From: an uncultured Eubacteriales bacterium
Lineage (GTDB): Bacteria; Bacillota; Clostridia; Christensenellales; Aristaeellaceae
Length of the DNA: 64,000 nt
Assembly (NCBI GenBank): GCA_902789795.1
Contig: CADAPM010000002.1
Location: 1-64,000, forward strand
Direction of reading: 5' to 3'
A program made the position numbers and the translations under genes. The notes under the pieces are model-generated. The model was given only the letters and a program-made list of their open reading frames with translations. It did not search any database and had not been told where the DNA came from. Shown one piece after another: positions 1-7,993 of this stretch (the stretch's first letter is position 1; every line of letters begins with the position of its first letter).

Positions 1-153
1 AGAAACAGCAACTCCCTTCCGATGCGGCCTCTCCATTGGCTTTCTCCGACGGATATCCTGCATAACTTCACTGTCCAAAATGTTTGACAAACCTACATAT
101 TATTGAATTCTTTGGAAAATGAATGGACAGCGTGCTGCTTACGTTTTTCAAAA

Positions 154-182
154 TTGACAAAAACTCTGTTGGATTCTATAAT
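154..182 (+). promoter_or_regulatory. Consensus sigma-A promoter of the LRR protein gene
   Basis: A perfect TTGACA (154-159) and a perfect TATAAT (177-182) are separated by 17 bp. Transcription would begin near 189, giving a leader of about 45 nt before the start codon at 233. The 153 bases to the left hold no gene that can be supported. Confidence 0.85.
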
Positions 183-232
183 CAATAACAACTGCTTTTT
201 TCCGGTTGCATTGAATGAAAGGAGTAACGCAA

Positions 233-1147
233 ATGCCAAATAAATACACCCGTATGGCGATCCGTACCATGGCTCTTACTATGGCTCTGATTGTTTTACT
301 GTCTTCGACCTTAGCCCAGGCATCGCAAGAGGTAGAGATCCAAGGACTGTCATTTCCGGTCGACAGTGAAAGCATCGACTTGGGTGATCTGAAACTGTCT
401 ATGAAAGAACTGACAGTTTTTTTGGATCAATTTCCTAACTTGACGCGTGTTGATATGTTTGGGACGAAGGTCAATAAGGAAGATATAGAACTGCTGGTAT
501 CACGCTATCCCAATATTAAGTTCGGCTGGACGATCCATATATTCGGGAAAAAGAAGGGGCACGATGTCCGCACGGACCAAACTGCTTTTTCTACATTGCA
601 TGGTGATTGCTATTCTCACAGCAGCGAGCAACTTGAGGTTTTGAAATACTGCACAGAATTGAGAGCGTTGGATTTAGGACACAATTTGGTTCGTGATCTG
701 TCATTCCTCTCTGGCCTGACTAAGCTGCGTGTTTTGATTCTCGCTTGCAATGACGTTTCTGATCTTACACCTCTGAGCAACATGACTGAGATGGAATATC
801 TGGAATTGTTCTCAAACCGCATCACTGACATAACACCGCTGCTAAACATGCCAAGGCTGGTTGACCTGAACCTGATCTATAATAAGCTTCCTAATATCGA
901 AGTCTTAAAGCAGATGCCACAGCTTAGGCGTCTTTGGGTGGCCCACTGCGTTAAAGGGCTTCAGGGAAAGAAGCTTCAGGAGCTGCAGTCAGCCCTGCCG
1001 AATACACAAATAATCGCCGTGGGCGACCCGACTCAAAATGGATGGCGCAAGCACCCTCATTATGATACGATCTATCGGATGTTCAATGAAACCAAAACAT
1101 ACGAACCGTTTGAAGATATGCCTTGGCCTGAAGATGATGCCTATTAA
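233..1147 (+). CDS. Secreted leucine-rich repeat protein
   Basis: The 304-residue product begins with a basic stretch and a hydrophobic segment ending near LAQASQ, which reads as a Sec signal peptide. Roughly residues 130-240 contain consecutive leucine-rich repeats (LRALDLGHN, LRVLILACN, MEYLELFSN, LVDLNLIYN), which form a curved protein-binding solenoid. The ATG at 233 is chosen because AAAGGAG at 218-224 sits 8 nt upstream; an in-frame ATG at 215 would overlap that ribosome site. The C-terminal tail is acidic and proline-containing. No LPXTG or cell-wall binding domain is seen, so it is probably released or loosely attached. The ligand is unknown. It has its own strong promoter and no partner gene on the same strand. 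Confidence 0.8.
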   Translation: MPNKYTRMAIRTMALTMALIVLLSSTLAQASQEVEIQGLSFPVDSESIDLGDLKLSMKELTVFLDQFPNLTRVDMFGTKVNKEDIELLVSRYPNIKFGWTIHIFGKKKGHDVRTDQTAFSTLHGDCYSHSSEQLEVLKYCTELRALDLGHNLVRDLSFLSGLTKLRVLILACNDVSDLTPLSNMTEMEYLELFSNRITDITPLLNMPRLVDLNLIYNKLPNIEVLKQMPQLRRLWVAHCVKGLQGKKLQELQSALPNTQIIAVGDPTQNGWRKHPHYDTIYRMFNETKTYEPFEDMPWPEDDAY

Positions 1148-1303
1148 GATGCTTTTGCAGGATGAACAACTATAGTCCGCAATGAGCGGAGGGTATGCTA
1201 ACTTTGTGTTCATTATCCTTGATTTATGAGTCGATGATTTGATGATCGGTTCTGATATAACAACTATATCTATATATGAAAACATGATTTCACATACATT
1301 GCC

Positions 1304-1332
1304 TTGACATTTGAAAGTGTAGAAGATATTAT
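1304..1332 (+). promoter_or_regulatory. Promoter of the amidotransferase-phosphoesterase-SDR cassette
   Basis: TTGACA at 1304-1309 and TATTAT at 1327-1332 have a 17-bp spacer. It lies 52 bp before the ATG at 1385. The rest of the 1148-1384 gap shows no other recognisable element. Confidence 0.75.
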
Positions 1333-1384
1333 AATCGGGCAAATATGGTTTGTTTAGAGTTGCTTTATCTTGGAGGAATGCTGA

Positions 1385-2101
1385 ATGAAGCCCTTGATCG
1401 GATTAACACCGTCTATCAGTGACAATAAAAAGCTGCTGAACATGAACCGCGATTATATGGATGCGGTACAGCGCAGCGGGGCGCTGCCGGTGGTGCTGCC
1501 CGCGACGGACGACGAGAGCGTGCTGTCGGCGATCTATGACCGGCTGGACGGGATCGTGTTTACGGGTGGGGCCGACCTGGTGCCGGCTTTGTATGGGCAG
1601 GAGACGCTGCCGGTTTGCGGCAGCACGGAGCCGATCCGGGACGCCCTGGAAATGTACCTTATGAAGCGGTGCCTTGAGGATGGGAAGCCTTTGCTGGCCA
1701 TCTGCAGGGGTTTTGAAGTGCTGAATGTCGCCCTGGGCGGCACGCTTTACCAGGATATCGAGACCCAGAGGCCCGATTCCCTGTTCCACCCTTGCTATGA
1801 TACGCCTGCGGCTCAGGTGCATGCGGCCAGCCTGGTTCCGGACACACGCCTGATGGATATCATGGGCATGAAAGAAATCCGGGTCAATTCCCGCCACCAT
1901 CAGGGGATCTGCGAGGTCGGCAAGGGACTGACCGTGTCCGCGTACGCCAGCGACGGGCTGATCGAAGGCCTGGAGCTGCCCGATCATCCTTTCGCGGTCG
2001 GCATCCAGTGGCATCCGGAGACGCTGTCCTCATTCGCGCCCGAAGAACAGGCGATCTTTAACGCTTTCAGGCAAGCCTGCGAGCCGAGGAATATAGGATG
2101 A
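1385..2101 (+). CDS. Class I glutamine amidotransferase-like hydrolase (gamma-glutamyl-GABA hydrolase family)
   Basis: The 238-residue protein has the layout of peptidase C26/PuuD-type amidotransferases. GITPSISD-like sequence lies at the N-terminus, the nucleophile elbow LLAICRGFEVLNVALGG supplies the catalytic Cys, and the QWHPE motif near residue 200 supplies His and Glu. Such enzymes hydrolyse gamma-glutamyl amide bonds, for example gamma-glutamyl-GABA in putrescine degradation, but no other putrescine genes are nearby, so the substrate is open. GGAGG at 1372-1376 fits the ATG at 1385. The stop overlaps the next start (ATGA), which implies translational coupling to the phosphoesterase. 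Confidence 0.85.
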   Translation: MKPLIGLTPSISDNKKLLNMNRDYMDAVQRSGALPVVLPATDDESVLSAIYDRLDGIVFTGGADLVPALYGQETLPVCGSTEPIRDALEMYLMKRCLEDGKPLLAICRGFEVLNVALGGTLYQDIETQRPDSLFHPCYDTPAAQVHAASLVPDTRLMDIMGMKEIRVNSRHHQGICEVGKGLTVSAYASDGLIEGLELPDHPFAVGIQWHPETLSSFAPEEQAIFNAFRQACEPRNIG

Positions 2102-2817
2102 TCCGCGAAATCGCAGTCATCGCGGATCTGCACGGAAATGTACCCGCAGTGCAGGCGCTGGAAATAGACCTGAACCGCCGGAGCATCGGGACCGTCTACT
2201 GCCTGGGGGATATCGTGGGCAAGGGGCCTTCCTCGGCGGAGACCTTCGATTGGGCGTTTCAGCACTGCCAGGTCATCGTACAGGGAAACTGGGATTACGG
2301 GATCGGGGAAAAGCTGTTCCCGAATGACCAGTTTTATTACGATCAGCTGGGATCGGACCGGATGCAAAAGCTCCGGGACCTGCCGAAGGAATACTCCTTC
2401 ACTTTGAGCGGCCGCAAGATCCGCCTGATCCACGGCCGGCCGGTCATGCAGACGCTGCTTACGCCGTCCGCCAGCTCGGAAAGCCTGCTCCCGTTCTTTG
2501 CGCCGGATTATCAGGTCGTCGGTTATGCTGACGTGCACCGCCAAGGCATGCGCATGGTAGACACGCAGGGCATCCTGTTCAATACCGGAGCCGTGGGGAA
2601 TCCATTAGGCGTGACGATGGTGCAGTACTGCATCCTGCGCGGGGACGATCAGGACAGCGAGGCGCCGCTGGACATCAACTTTGTCACCCTGCCATATGAC
2701 CGGGAAGCCGCTGTCAGAGACACTGAGGCTGCGCCCTTGCTCCCGAATGGCGCGCTGTTCAGCACAGAACTGAAAAACGGGATCTATGCCCGTTCTCACC
2801 TGAAAGGGAAGAAATAA
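2098..2817 (+). CDS. Calcineurin-like metallophosphoesterase (YfcE/MJ0936 type)
   Basis: The metal-binding motifs of the calcineurin-like superfamily appear in order: IADLHGN (D-x-H), LGDIVGKGP (GD), QGNWD (GN-D), LIHGRP and a late GYADVHRQG in place of the usual GHTH. The last motif is therefore partly altered. The family includes 2',3'- and 3',5'-cyclic phosphodiesterases and protein or sugar phosphatases, and the substrate cannot be told from sequence. The start overlaps the stop of the amidotransferase gene by 4 nt, and the stop is 2 nt before the following SDR gene. The three genes therefore form one transcript. Confidence 0.8.
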   Translation: MIREIAVIADLHGNVPAVQALEIDLNRRSIGTVYCLGDIVGKGPSSAETFDWAFQHCQVIVQGNWDYGIGEKLFPNDQFYYDQLGSDRMQKLRDLPKEYSFTLSGRKIRLIHGRPVMQTLLTPSASSESLLPFFAPDYQVVGYADVHRQGMRMVDTQGILFNTGAVGNPLGVTMVQYCILRGDDQDSEAPLDINFVTLPYDREAAVRDTEAAPLLPNGALFSTELKNGIYARSHLKGKK

Positions 2818-2819
2818 TC

Positions 2820-3533
2820 ATGCCCAGGAAGATCATCATTACCGGCGGTTCATCGGGCATTGGCGAGGCGCTGGTACGTCGGTTTGCATCCGAAGGCTGG
2901 ATCGTGGCGTTTACGTATCTGCACCACGAAGCGGAGGCGAAAAGGATCGCCGATGAAACCGGCGCGCTTTGCTATCGCTGCGACAATAACGATCCGGAGA
3001 GCATCAGGATGGCGGCTGAAAAGATCCTGAAGCTCCTGCATCGGCCGGATGGGCTGATCAACAATGCGGGCATCGCCCAAAAGAGCCTGATCGAAGAAAT
3101 GAGTCTGGGGGAATGGGACGCCCTGATGGGGGTCCATCTGCGGGGCGCGTTCCTCTGGACGAAGGCGCTGTTGCCTGAGCTGCGGGAAAGCGGCGGAGCG
3201 ATCCTGAATATCGCCTCGATCTGGGGGCAGACCGGCGCATCCTGTGAGGCTGCATATTCGGCGGCAAAGTCGGGCCTGATCGGTCTGACGAAGGCCCTGG
3301 CGAAGGAGGCCGCGCCGGACGTGCGCGTGAACGCCATTGCTCCGGGCGTCATTGAAACGCCGATGCTCGACTGTTATACAGAGGATGAACTGGACGCAAT
3401 GCGCAGCAGCATCCCGCTGGCCTGCCTTGGAAAGCCGGAGGACGTGGCAGGAGCAGCCAGCTTCCTGATGTCCGATGCGGCGGCCTACATCACGGGCCAG
3501 GTCCTGGCGGTCAACGGCGGCTTATACTGCTGA
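2820..3533 (+). CDS. SDR-family NAD(P)-dependent oxidoreductase (FabG-like)
   Basis: A classical short-chain dehydrogenase of 237 residues. It has the Rossmann motif GGSSGIGEA at the N-terminus, NNAGIAQ at the end of beta-4, and the catalytic Ser and Y-x-x-x-K (IASIWGQ..., AYSAAKSG). A PGVIETPM segment and the terminal GQVLAVNGG are typical of FabG-like 3-oxoacyl reductases. The context gives no fatty-acid genes, so a specific FabG role is not claimed. It is the last gene of the three-gene cassette. A CGGCAG/CTGCCG hairpin at 3539-3554 follows but has no T-tract. Confidence 0.8.
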   Translation: MPRKIIITGGSSGIGEALVRRFASEGWIVAFTYLHHEAEAKRIADETGALCYRCDNNDPESIRMAAEKILKLLHRPDGLINNAGIAQKSLIEEMSLGEWDALMGVHLRGAFLWTKALLPELRESGGAILNIASIWGQTGASCEAAYSAAKSGLIGLTKALAKEAAPDVRVNAIAPGVIETPMLDCYTEDELDAMRSSIPLACLGKPEDVAGAASFLMSDAAAYITGQVLAVNGGLYC

Positions 3534-3606
3534 GAGAACGGCAGAACCCTGCCGAGAATATGGATCGCAGACAATAATGCAAACGAGAAAAAAACATCTC
3601 GATGCG

Positions 3607-3635
3607 TTGACAAAGAATGCTTATGTGGGTACAAT
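3607..3635 (+). promoter_or_regulatory. Promoter of the aromatic amino acid operon
   Basis: TTGACA (3607-3612) and TACAAT (3630-3635) are separated by exactly 17 bp. Transcription should start near 3642, just upstream of the leader-peptide ribosome site AAAGGAG at 3653-3659. Confidence 0.85.
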
Positions 3636-3667
3636 GATTTCGAATCTGACGCAAAGGAGCGGCGCGC

Positions 3668-3751
3668 GTGAAGAACGGAACCTCAAGTGCTTATTATTAC
3701 TTTAGCTTTGCCGGGTATGAGCTGGCAAGGCATTTTGGGGTTGGCCGCTGA
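3668..3751 (+). CDS. Tyr/Phe-rich leader peptide of the aro operon attenuator
   Basis: A 27-codon frame starts with GTG and has AAAGGAG (3653-3659) 8 nt upstream, a full-strength ribosome site. The peptide has a core Tyr-Tyr-Tyr-Phe-Ser-Phe (codons 9-14), then Tyr17 and Phe23. That is four Tyr and three Phe with no Trp, which fits the end products of the downstream genes. The stop codon (3749-3751) lies within the sequence that would form the antiterminator, so a ribosome reaching the stop would cover it. A 7-bp hairpin (3706-3712 with 3724-3730) inside the reading frame could act as the pause hairpin. The function is inferred from this architecture; it is too short to be recognised by homology. 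Confidence 0.85.
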   Translation: MKNGTSSAYYYFSFAGYELARHFGVGR

Positions 3752-3800
3752 GGGCACTGAGTTTTATTGCAGCCCGCGGTTGATCCGCGGGTTGTTTTTT
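3745..3800 (+). promoter_or_regulatory. Attenuator: competing antiterminator and rho-independent terminator
   Basis: The terminator is a 9-pair stem, 3771-3779 with 3785-3793, around a TTGAT loop and followed by TTTTTT at 3795-3800. The left arm can instead pair upstream: CCGC (3745-3748) with GCGG (3776-3779) and GGGC (3752-3755) with GCCC (3772-3775), leaving the leader stop codon as a 3-nt bulge. A ribosome stalled at the Tyr/Phe codons would leave 3745-3755 free to form the antiterminator. A ribosome at the stop codon would block it and let the terminator form. This lies directly before the aroF ribosome site. Confidence 0.8.
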
Positions 3801-3817
3801 ATGGGGAGGGAAACAGA

Positions 3818-4843
3818 ATGATCGTTATCCTGAAGGAGCATCCGAATCCGAAACAGTTGGAAAACCTGAAGGCCTGGCTGACCAGCATGGGCCTGAAGAT
3901 CCATGAGAGCGACGGCGTCAACCATCAGATCCTCGGTCTGGTAGGCGACACCTCCAGGGTGGACATCGACCTGATCCAGGCCCTGGATATCGTTGAAAAC
4001 GTCAAGCGCATCCAGGAGCCCTATAAGAACGCGAACCGGAAATTCCATCCCCTCGACACCGTCGTCTCTGTGGGTGATGCCAAGCTGGGCGGCGGCAACT
4101 TTTCTGTCATCGCGGGCCCCTGCTCGGTAGAGAGCGAAGAACAGATTATCTCTATCGCCAAGGCCGTGAAGGCCGCCGGCGCGACGATGCTCCGCGGCGG
4201 GGCGTTCAAACCGCGGACTTCTCCCTACGCCTTCCAGGGCCTGCGCGCCACGGGGATCGAATTGCTGCTGGAGGCGAAGAAGGAGACCGGACTCCCCGTG
4301 GTCACTGAGATCATGGACCTGAGCCAGCTCAGCCTGTTTGAGGACGTGGATGTCATTCAGGTGGGCGCACGAAATATGCAGAATTTTGAGATGCTGCGGG
4401 AGCTGGGGCATCTGCACAAGCCGATCCTGCTGAAGCGCGGCCTCGCCAATACTTTACAGGAGCTCCTGATGAGCGCTGAGTATATCATGTCGGGCGGGGA
4501 CTGTGACGTGATCCTCTGCGAGCGCGGCATCCGCACGTTTGAAACCTATACCCGCAATACGATGGATATTTCGGCGATTCCCGCCCTGCACACCCTCACG
4601 CACCTGCCGGTCATTGCGGACCCCAGTCACGCTACGGGCCGCAGCTCCATGGTGGCTCCGATGGCGTATGCTGCCACAGCTGCGGGAGCAGACGGCCTGA
4701 TCATAGAAGTCCATAACGACCCCCAGCACGCGCTGTGCGACGGACCCCAATCGCAGACGCCCGAGGAGTTCAGCGCGACCATGGAAAAGATCCGGCAGAT
4801 CCGTTCCCTGCTGTTTGATCAGGACGGAGGGCAGAAAGCATGA
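3818..4843 (+). CDS. aroF: 3-deoxy-7-phosphoheptulonate synthase (DAHP synthase, type I-beta)
   Basis: The enzyme condenses phosphoenolpyruvate with erythrose 4-phosphate, the first step of the shikimate pathway. The 341-residue product has an N-terminal ferredoxin-like/ACT-like regulatory domain of about 90 residues (starting MIVILKEHPNPKQL), as in Thermotoga-type enzymes. The TIM barrel follows, with GPCSVES, the substrate-binding LRGGAFKPRTSP and DPSHATGR. The ATG at 3818 is preferred because GGGAGGG lies 8 nt upstream; a longer frame would run back through the terminator hairpin. The regulatory domain suggests feedback inhibition by Tyr or Phe in addition to transcriptional attenuation. 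The stop overlaps the tyrA start. Confidence 0.95.
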   Translation: MIVILKEHPNPKQLENLKAWLTSMGLKIHESDGVNHQILGLVGDTSRVDIDLIQALDIVENVKRIQEPYKNANRKFHPLDTVVSVGDAKLGGGNFSVIAGPCSVESEEQIISIAKAVKAAGATMLRGGAFKPRTSPYAFQGLRATGIELLLEAKKETGLPVVTEIMDLSQLSLFEDVDVIQVGARNMQNFEMLRELGHLHKPILLKRGLANTLQELLMSAEYIMSGGDCDVILCERGIRTFETYTRNTMDISAIPALHTLTHLPVIADPSHATGRSSMVAPMAYAATAAGADGLIIEVHNDPQHALCDGPQSQTPEEFSATMEKIRQIRSLLFDQDGGQKA

Positions 4844-5685
4844 TCGTCGGGATCGTAGGCTTGGGGCTGATCGGCGGTTCCATGGCCCGGGCTGTCAAAA
4901 ACGCTGGTTTTACAGTCTACGGTGACGATATCGACCGCACGGTGTTACTGAAAGCCCAGATGCTGGAGATCGTGGATCAGCCGCTCACCGATGAGAATAT
5001 CGGTAGCTGCTCGGTGATCATCCTGGGCATCTATCCGGGAGCCACTTTGGAATGGCTCAGTTCCCACGCGCCTTATATCAATCAGGACACGGTGGTCATG
5101 GACACCTGCGGCGTCAAAAGGGCGGTCTGCTATAAGGCTTGGGAGATCGCGGAACAGCATGGCTTTACCTTTGTGGGTGGGCACCCGATGGAAGGGGCCG
5201 CGAAGATCGGCTTCAACTATTCCAACCCGGCCATGTTCCAGAAGGCTTCCATGATCCTGTGCCCCAAAGCGGATATCACCCTTGAAAAGATGAAGGTCCT
5301 CAAGGACGTGCTGGACGCCGCCGGCTTCGGCAGGTATGAAATGACGACGCCAGAGCACCACGACGAAATGATCGCCCTGACCAGCCAGCTGGCGCACGTA
5401 GTGTCCAGCGCTTACGCCATGGCGCCGAACTGCAGGGCCCATAAAGGCTACTCCGCTGGCAGCTTCAAGGATATGACCCGGGTCGCATACCTGAATGAAA
5501 CGATGTGGACGGAGCTGTTTCTGGATAATCGCGAAAACCTGCTGAACGAGCTGGGGGGCCTGATCGGCAGGCTCAGCGAATACCTGGATGTGCTTGAACG
5601 GGGCAAAGCGGACGAGCTGCGTTCGCTGCTGGCGAAGGGACGCAGGTGTAAAGAGATCATGGACGCGGAGGCGGCCGAGAAATGA
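4840..5685 (+). CDS. tyrA: Prephenate dehydrogenase
   Basis: Oxidative decarboxylation of prephenate to 4-hydroxyphenylpyruvate for tyrosine. The 281-residue protein begins with the NAD-binding GLGLIGGSMARA and contains the conserved GGHPMEGA and TPEHHDE segments of the TyrA family. It ends after the all-helical dimerisation domain and has no C-terminal ACT domain, so it may not be Tyr-inhibited directly; control may rest on aroF and attenuation. The start overlaps the aroF stop (ATGA) and the stop overlaps the aroB start, so translation is coupled. Confidence 0.93.
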   Translation: MIVGIVGLGLIGGSMARAVKNAGFTVYGDDIDRTVLLKAQMLEIVDQPLTDENIGSCSVIILGIYPGATLEWLSSHAPYINQDTVVMDTCGVKRAVCYKAWEIAEQHGFTFVGGHPMEGAAKIGFNYSNPAMFQKASMILCPKADITLEKMKVLKDVLDAAGFGRYEMTTPEHHDEMIALTSQLAHVVSSAYAMAPNCRAHKGYSAGSFKDMTRVAYLNETMWTELFLDNRENLLNELGGLIGRLSEYLDVLERGKADELRSLLAKGRRCKEIMDAEAAEK

Positions 5686-6731
5686 GAAGGATCCTGATCG
5701 ATACCGATCCCGCATATACCGTGAATATCGGCGTGGGCCTGATCGAACGGCTGGGCAGCTCGATCCAGGAGCTTGAAAAGCAGCCGGAAAGTGTCATGAT
5801 CGTCACGGATTCGACGGTCGGCCCGCTCTATGCTAAACAAGTCCAGGATGCGCTCAGCCATTATCACACGATCGTTCATACCTTCCCGGCAGGGGAAGCA
5901 CACAAGACGCCGGAAACGCTGTTGGGCATCCTGCGAGCGATGGCCCAGCATGAGCTGACCCGCAGCGACCTGGTGCTGGCCCTGGGCGGCGGCGTGGTCG
6001 GGGATATGGCGGGTTTCGCCGCGGCGGTGTTCCAGCGGGGTATGCGGTTTATTCAGTGCCCCACGACCTGGCTCAGCGCGGTGGATGCGTCGGTCGGCGG
6101 TAAAACGGCGGTGGACCTGCCCGAGGGAAAAAATATGATCGGCGCGTTCCATCAGCCGGCCATGGTGGTCTGCGACGTCGAGACCTTTAAAACCCTGCCG
6201 GAGCTGCGCTTTGCAGACGGAGCGGCTGAGATGATCAAGCATGGCGTGATCGCATCTCCGGAGCTGTTCGCGAGGATGAAGGATCTCACCTGGCGGCTCG
6301 ATCCCGAGACCACGGTGGCCATGAACGTAGAGATCAAAAGATCTTTTGTCCTCGGTGATGTCCACGATCAGGCTGACCGGCAGATGCTGAACTTTGGACA
6401 TACCATCGGACATGCAATAGAAGCCTGGAGCGATTTCAAGCTGTCCCATGGTCAGGCCGTGGCGATCGGCATGGTCATGGAGACCCGCGCCGCCAGGAAG
6501 CTCGGCTTGAGCGATCTTGATGAATCGGAATTGATCGCTGTCTTAAACAAAAACGGCCTGCCGACAGAGACGGAAGCGTCGTCGGAAGAGATCCTGGAGT
6601 TTGCGCTGCACGACAAGAAGCGCAGGTGTTCGGGCGTGACGGTGGTCATACCGGAAAGGATCGGCCGGGCGAGACTGCAGACGCTTGACATGGAGACCTT
6701 CAAGCGATATATCGAGGCGGGAAGATCATGA
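5682..6731 (+). CDS. aroB: 3-dehydroquinate synthase
   Basis: Converts DAHP to 3-dehydroquinate with NAD and a divalent metal. The 349-residue length is typical. Visible signatures are the NAD-binding LALGGGVVGDMAGF, the PTTWLSAVDASVGGKTAVD segment, the metal ligands in GAAEMIKHG and the NFGHTIGHAIE motif, and the late DKKRR. It overlaps tyrA upstream and aroA downstream by 4 nt each, within the aro operon. Confidence 0.96.
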   Translation: MRRILIDTDPAYTVNIGVGLIERLGSSIQELEKQPESVMIVTDSTVGPLYAKQVQDALSHYHTIVHTFPAGEAHKTPETLLGILRAMAQHELTRSDLVLALGGGVVGDMAGFAAAVFQRGMRFIQCPTTWLSAVDASVGGKTAVDLPEGKNMIGAFHQPAMVVCDVETFKTLPELRFADGAAEMIKHGVIASPELFARMKDLTWRLDPETTVAMNVEIKRSFVLGDVHDQADRQMLNFGHTIGHAIEAWSDFKLSHGQAVAIGMVMETRAARKLGLSDLDESELIAVLNKNGLPTETEASSEEILEFALHDKKRRCSGVTVVIPERIGRARLQTLDMETFKRYIEAGRS

Positions 6732-7993
6732 GAATACGGATCACGCCATTCAGGGCAGAAGGCTGCACCGCGGTGCCCTCCTCCAAATCCGAGCTGCACC
6801 GCCTGCTGATCGCCGCGGCCCTATCGGATCGGCCCACGCTGATCCGCTGCAGGGGCATCAGTGACGACGTCGCCGCGACGGTCGATTGCCTCAAAGCGCT
6901 TGGCGCAGGGATCAAGAACCAGGTTGACGGTCTGCTGGTCGAACCGATCAAAAAGGCGGCAGTCATCGGATCCGCAGCCCTCAATTGCAGGGAGAGCGGC
7001 TCCACCTTCCGCTTTCTGCTCCCGGTCGCGGCGGCCCTTGGGGGCGCTTCGTTCACCGGGAGCGGCAGACTGCCCAGCCGCCCGGTGGTGGACCTGGTCA
7101 AGGCCATGAAGGAGCATGGAGCGGCCTTTTCAGCTGATCAGCTGCCCTTCACGGTGACCGGTCCTTTGGCCGGAGGCACCTTTGAACTGCCCGGCAACGT
7201 CAGCTCCCAGTACATGACCGGTCTGATGCTCGCCGCGCCGCTGATGGGCGAAACGAGGATCAGGATCCTCGGGCAGCTGCAATCCATCCACTATGTACAG
7301 ATGACGGCGGATGTGATGTCCAGGTTTGGCGTTTCGGTCTCCATCTCTTCTGACAGCATTGTGATCGGGAAAGGACAGACCTATCAGAGCTCCGGAACGG
7401 TCGATGCTGAAGGGGATTGGTCCGCCGCGGCTTTCCCAGTTGGTTTGGGTGCTCTTGGCGGCCCGGTCACGGTCGAAGGTCTCAGACTAAAGTCTATCCA
7501 GGGGGACAGCGGGATCCTGGAGATCATGGAGGCAGCAGGCGCGCGGATCGAAAGCGGTGAGCACTCTGCGACTGTGACGGGAAAACCCGTTGCCGGGTTG
7601 ACGCTGGATGTATCTGATATCCCGGATCTGGTGCCGGTTCTGGCGGCTGTATTCATGCACGCGAAGGGAGAAACCGTATTTTCGCATGCAGAGCGCCTTC
7701 GCCTGAAGGAATCGGATCGCCTGCAGACGACATGCGACATGGTGAACGCCCTGGGCGGTCAGGCGAGCATCGTCGGCGATTCGCTCTGCATCAGGGGCTC
7801 TGATCACTGCAGCGGCGGGACCGTCAACGGCGCAGGCGATCACCGGATCGTGATGGCGGCATTCGTCGGTGCCAGTGCCTGTAAGGGGGCGAGCGTGATC
7901 GAAGGGGCAGAGGCCGTCAAAAAGTCATGGCCGTCTTTCTTTGAAGATATGAAAAGGATCGGAGGCGTGTTCGATGTCATCGATGTTCGGTAA
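6728..7993 (+). CDS. aroA: 3-phosphoshikimate 1-carboxyvinyltransferase (EPSP synthase)
   Basis: Transfers the enolpyruvyl group of PEP to shikimate 3-phosphate. The 421-residue protein shows the two-domain inverse-barrel family features: SKSELHRLLIAAAL at the N-terminus, the NCRESGSTFRFLLPVAA active-site segment, SSQYMTGLMLAAP, and LRLKESDRL near residue 330. The segment corresponding to the E. coli loop around Gly96 reads ESGSTFRFL. The frame runs on past the aroC start, with a 20-nt overlap. Confidence 0.95.
   Translation: MRIRITPFRAEGCTAVPSSKSELHRLLIAAALSDRPTLIRCRGISDDVAATVDCLKALGAGIKNQVDGLLVEPIKKAAVIGSAALNCRESGSTFRFLLPVAAALGGASFTGSGRLPSRPVVDLVKAMKEHGAAFSADQLPFTVTGPLAGGTFELPGNVSSQYMTGLMLAAPLMGETRIRILGQLQSIHYVQMTADVMSRFGVSVSISSDSIVIGKGQTYQSSGTVDAEGDWSAAAFPVGLGALGGPVTVEGLRLKSIQGDSGILEIMEAAGARIESGEHSATVTGKPVAGLTLDVSDIPDLVPVLAAVFMHAKGETVFSHAERLRLKESDRLQTTCDMVNALGGQASIVGDSLCIRGSDHCSGGTVNGAGDHRIVMAAFVGASACKGASVIEGAEAVKKSWPSFFEDMKRIGGVFDVIDVR

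Noticed and set aside
3539-3554. Hairpin after the first SDR gene as a terminator
   Set aside because: The CGGCAG/CTGCCG stem has no T-tract after it.
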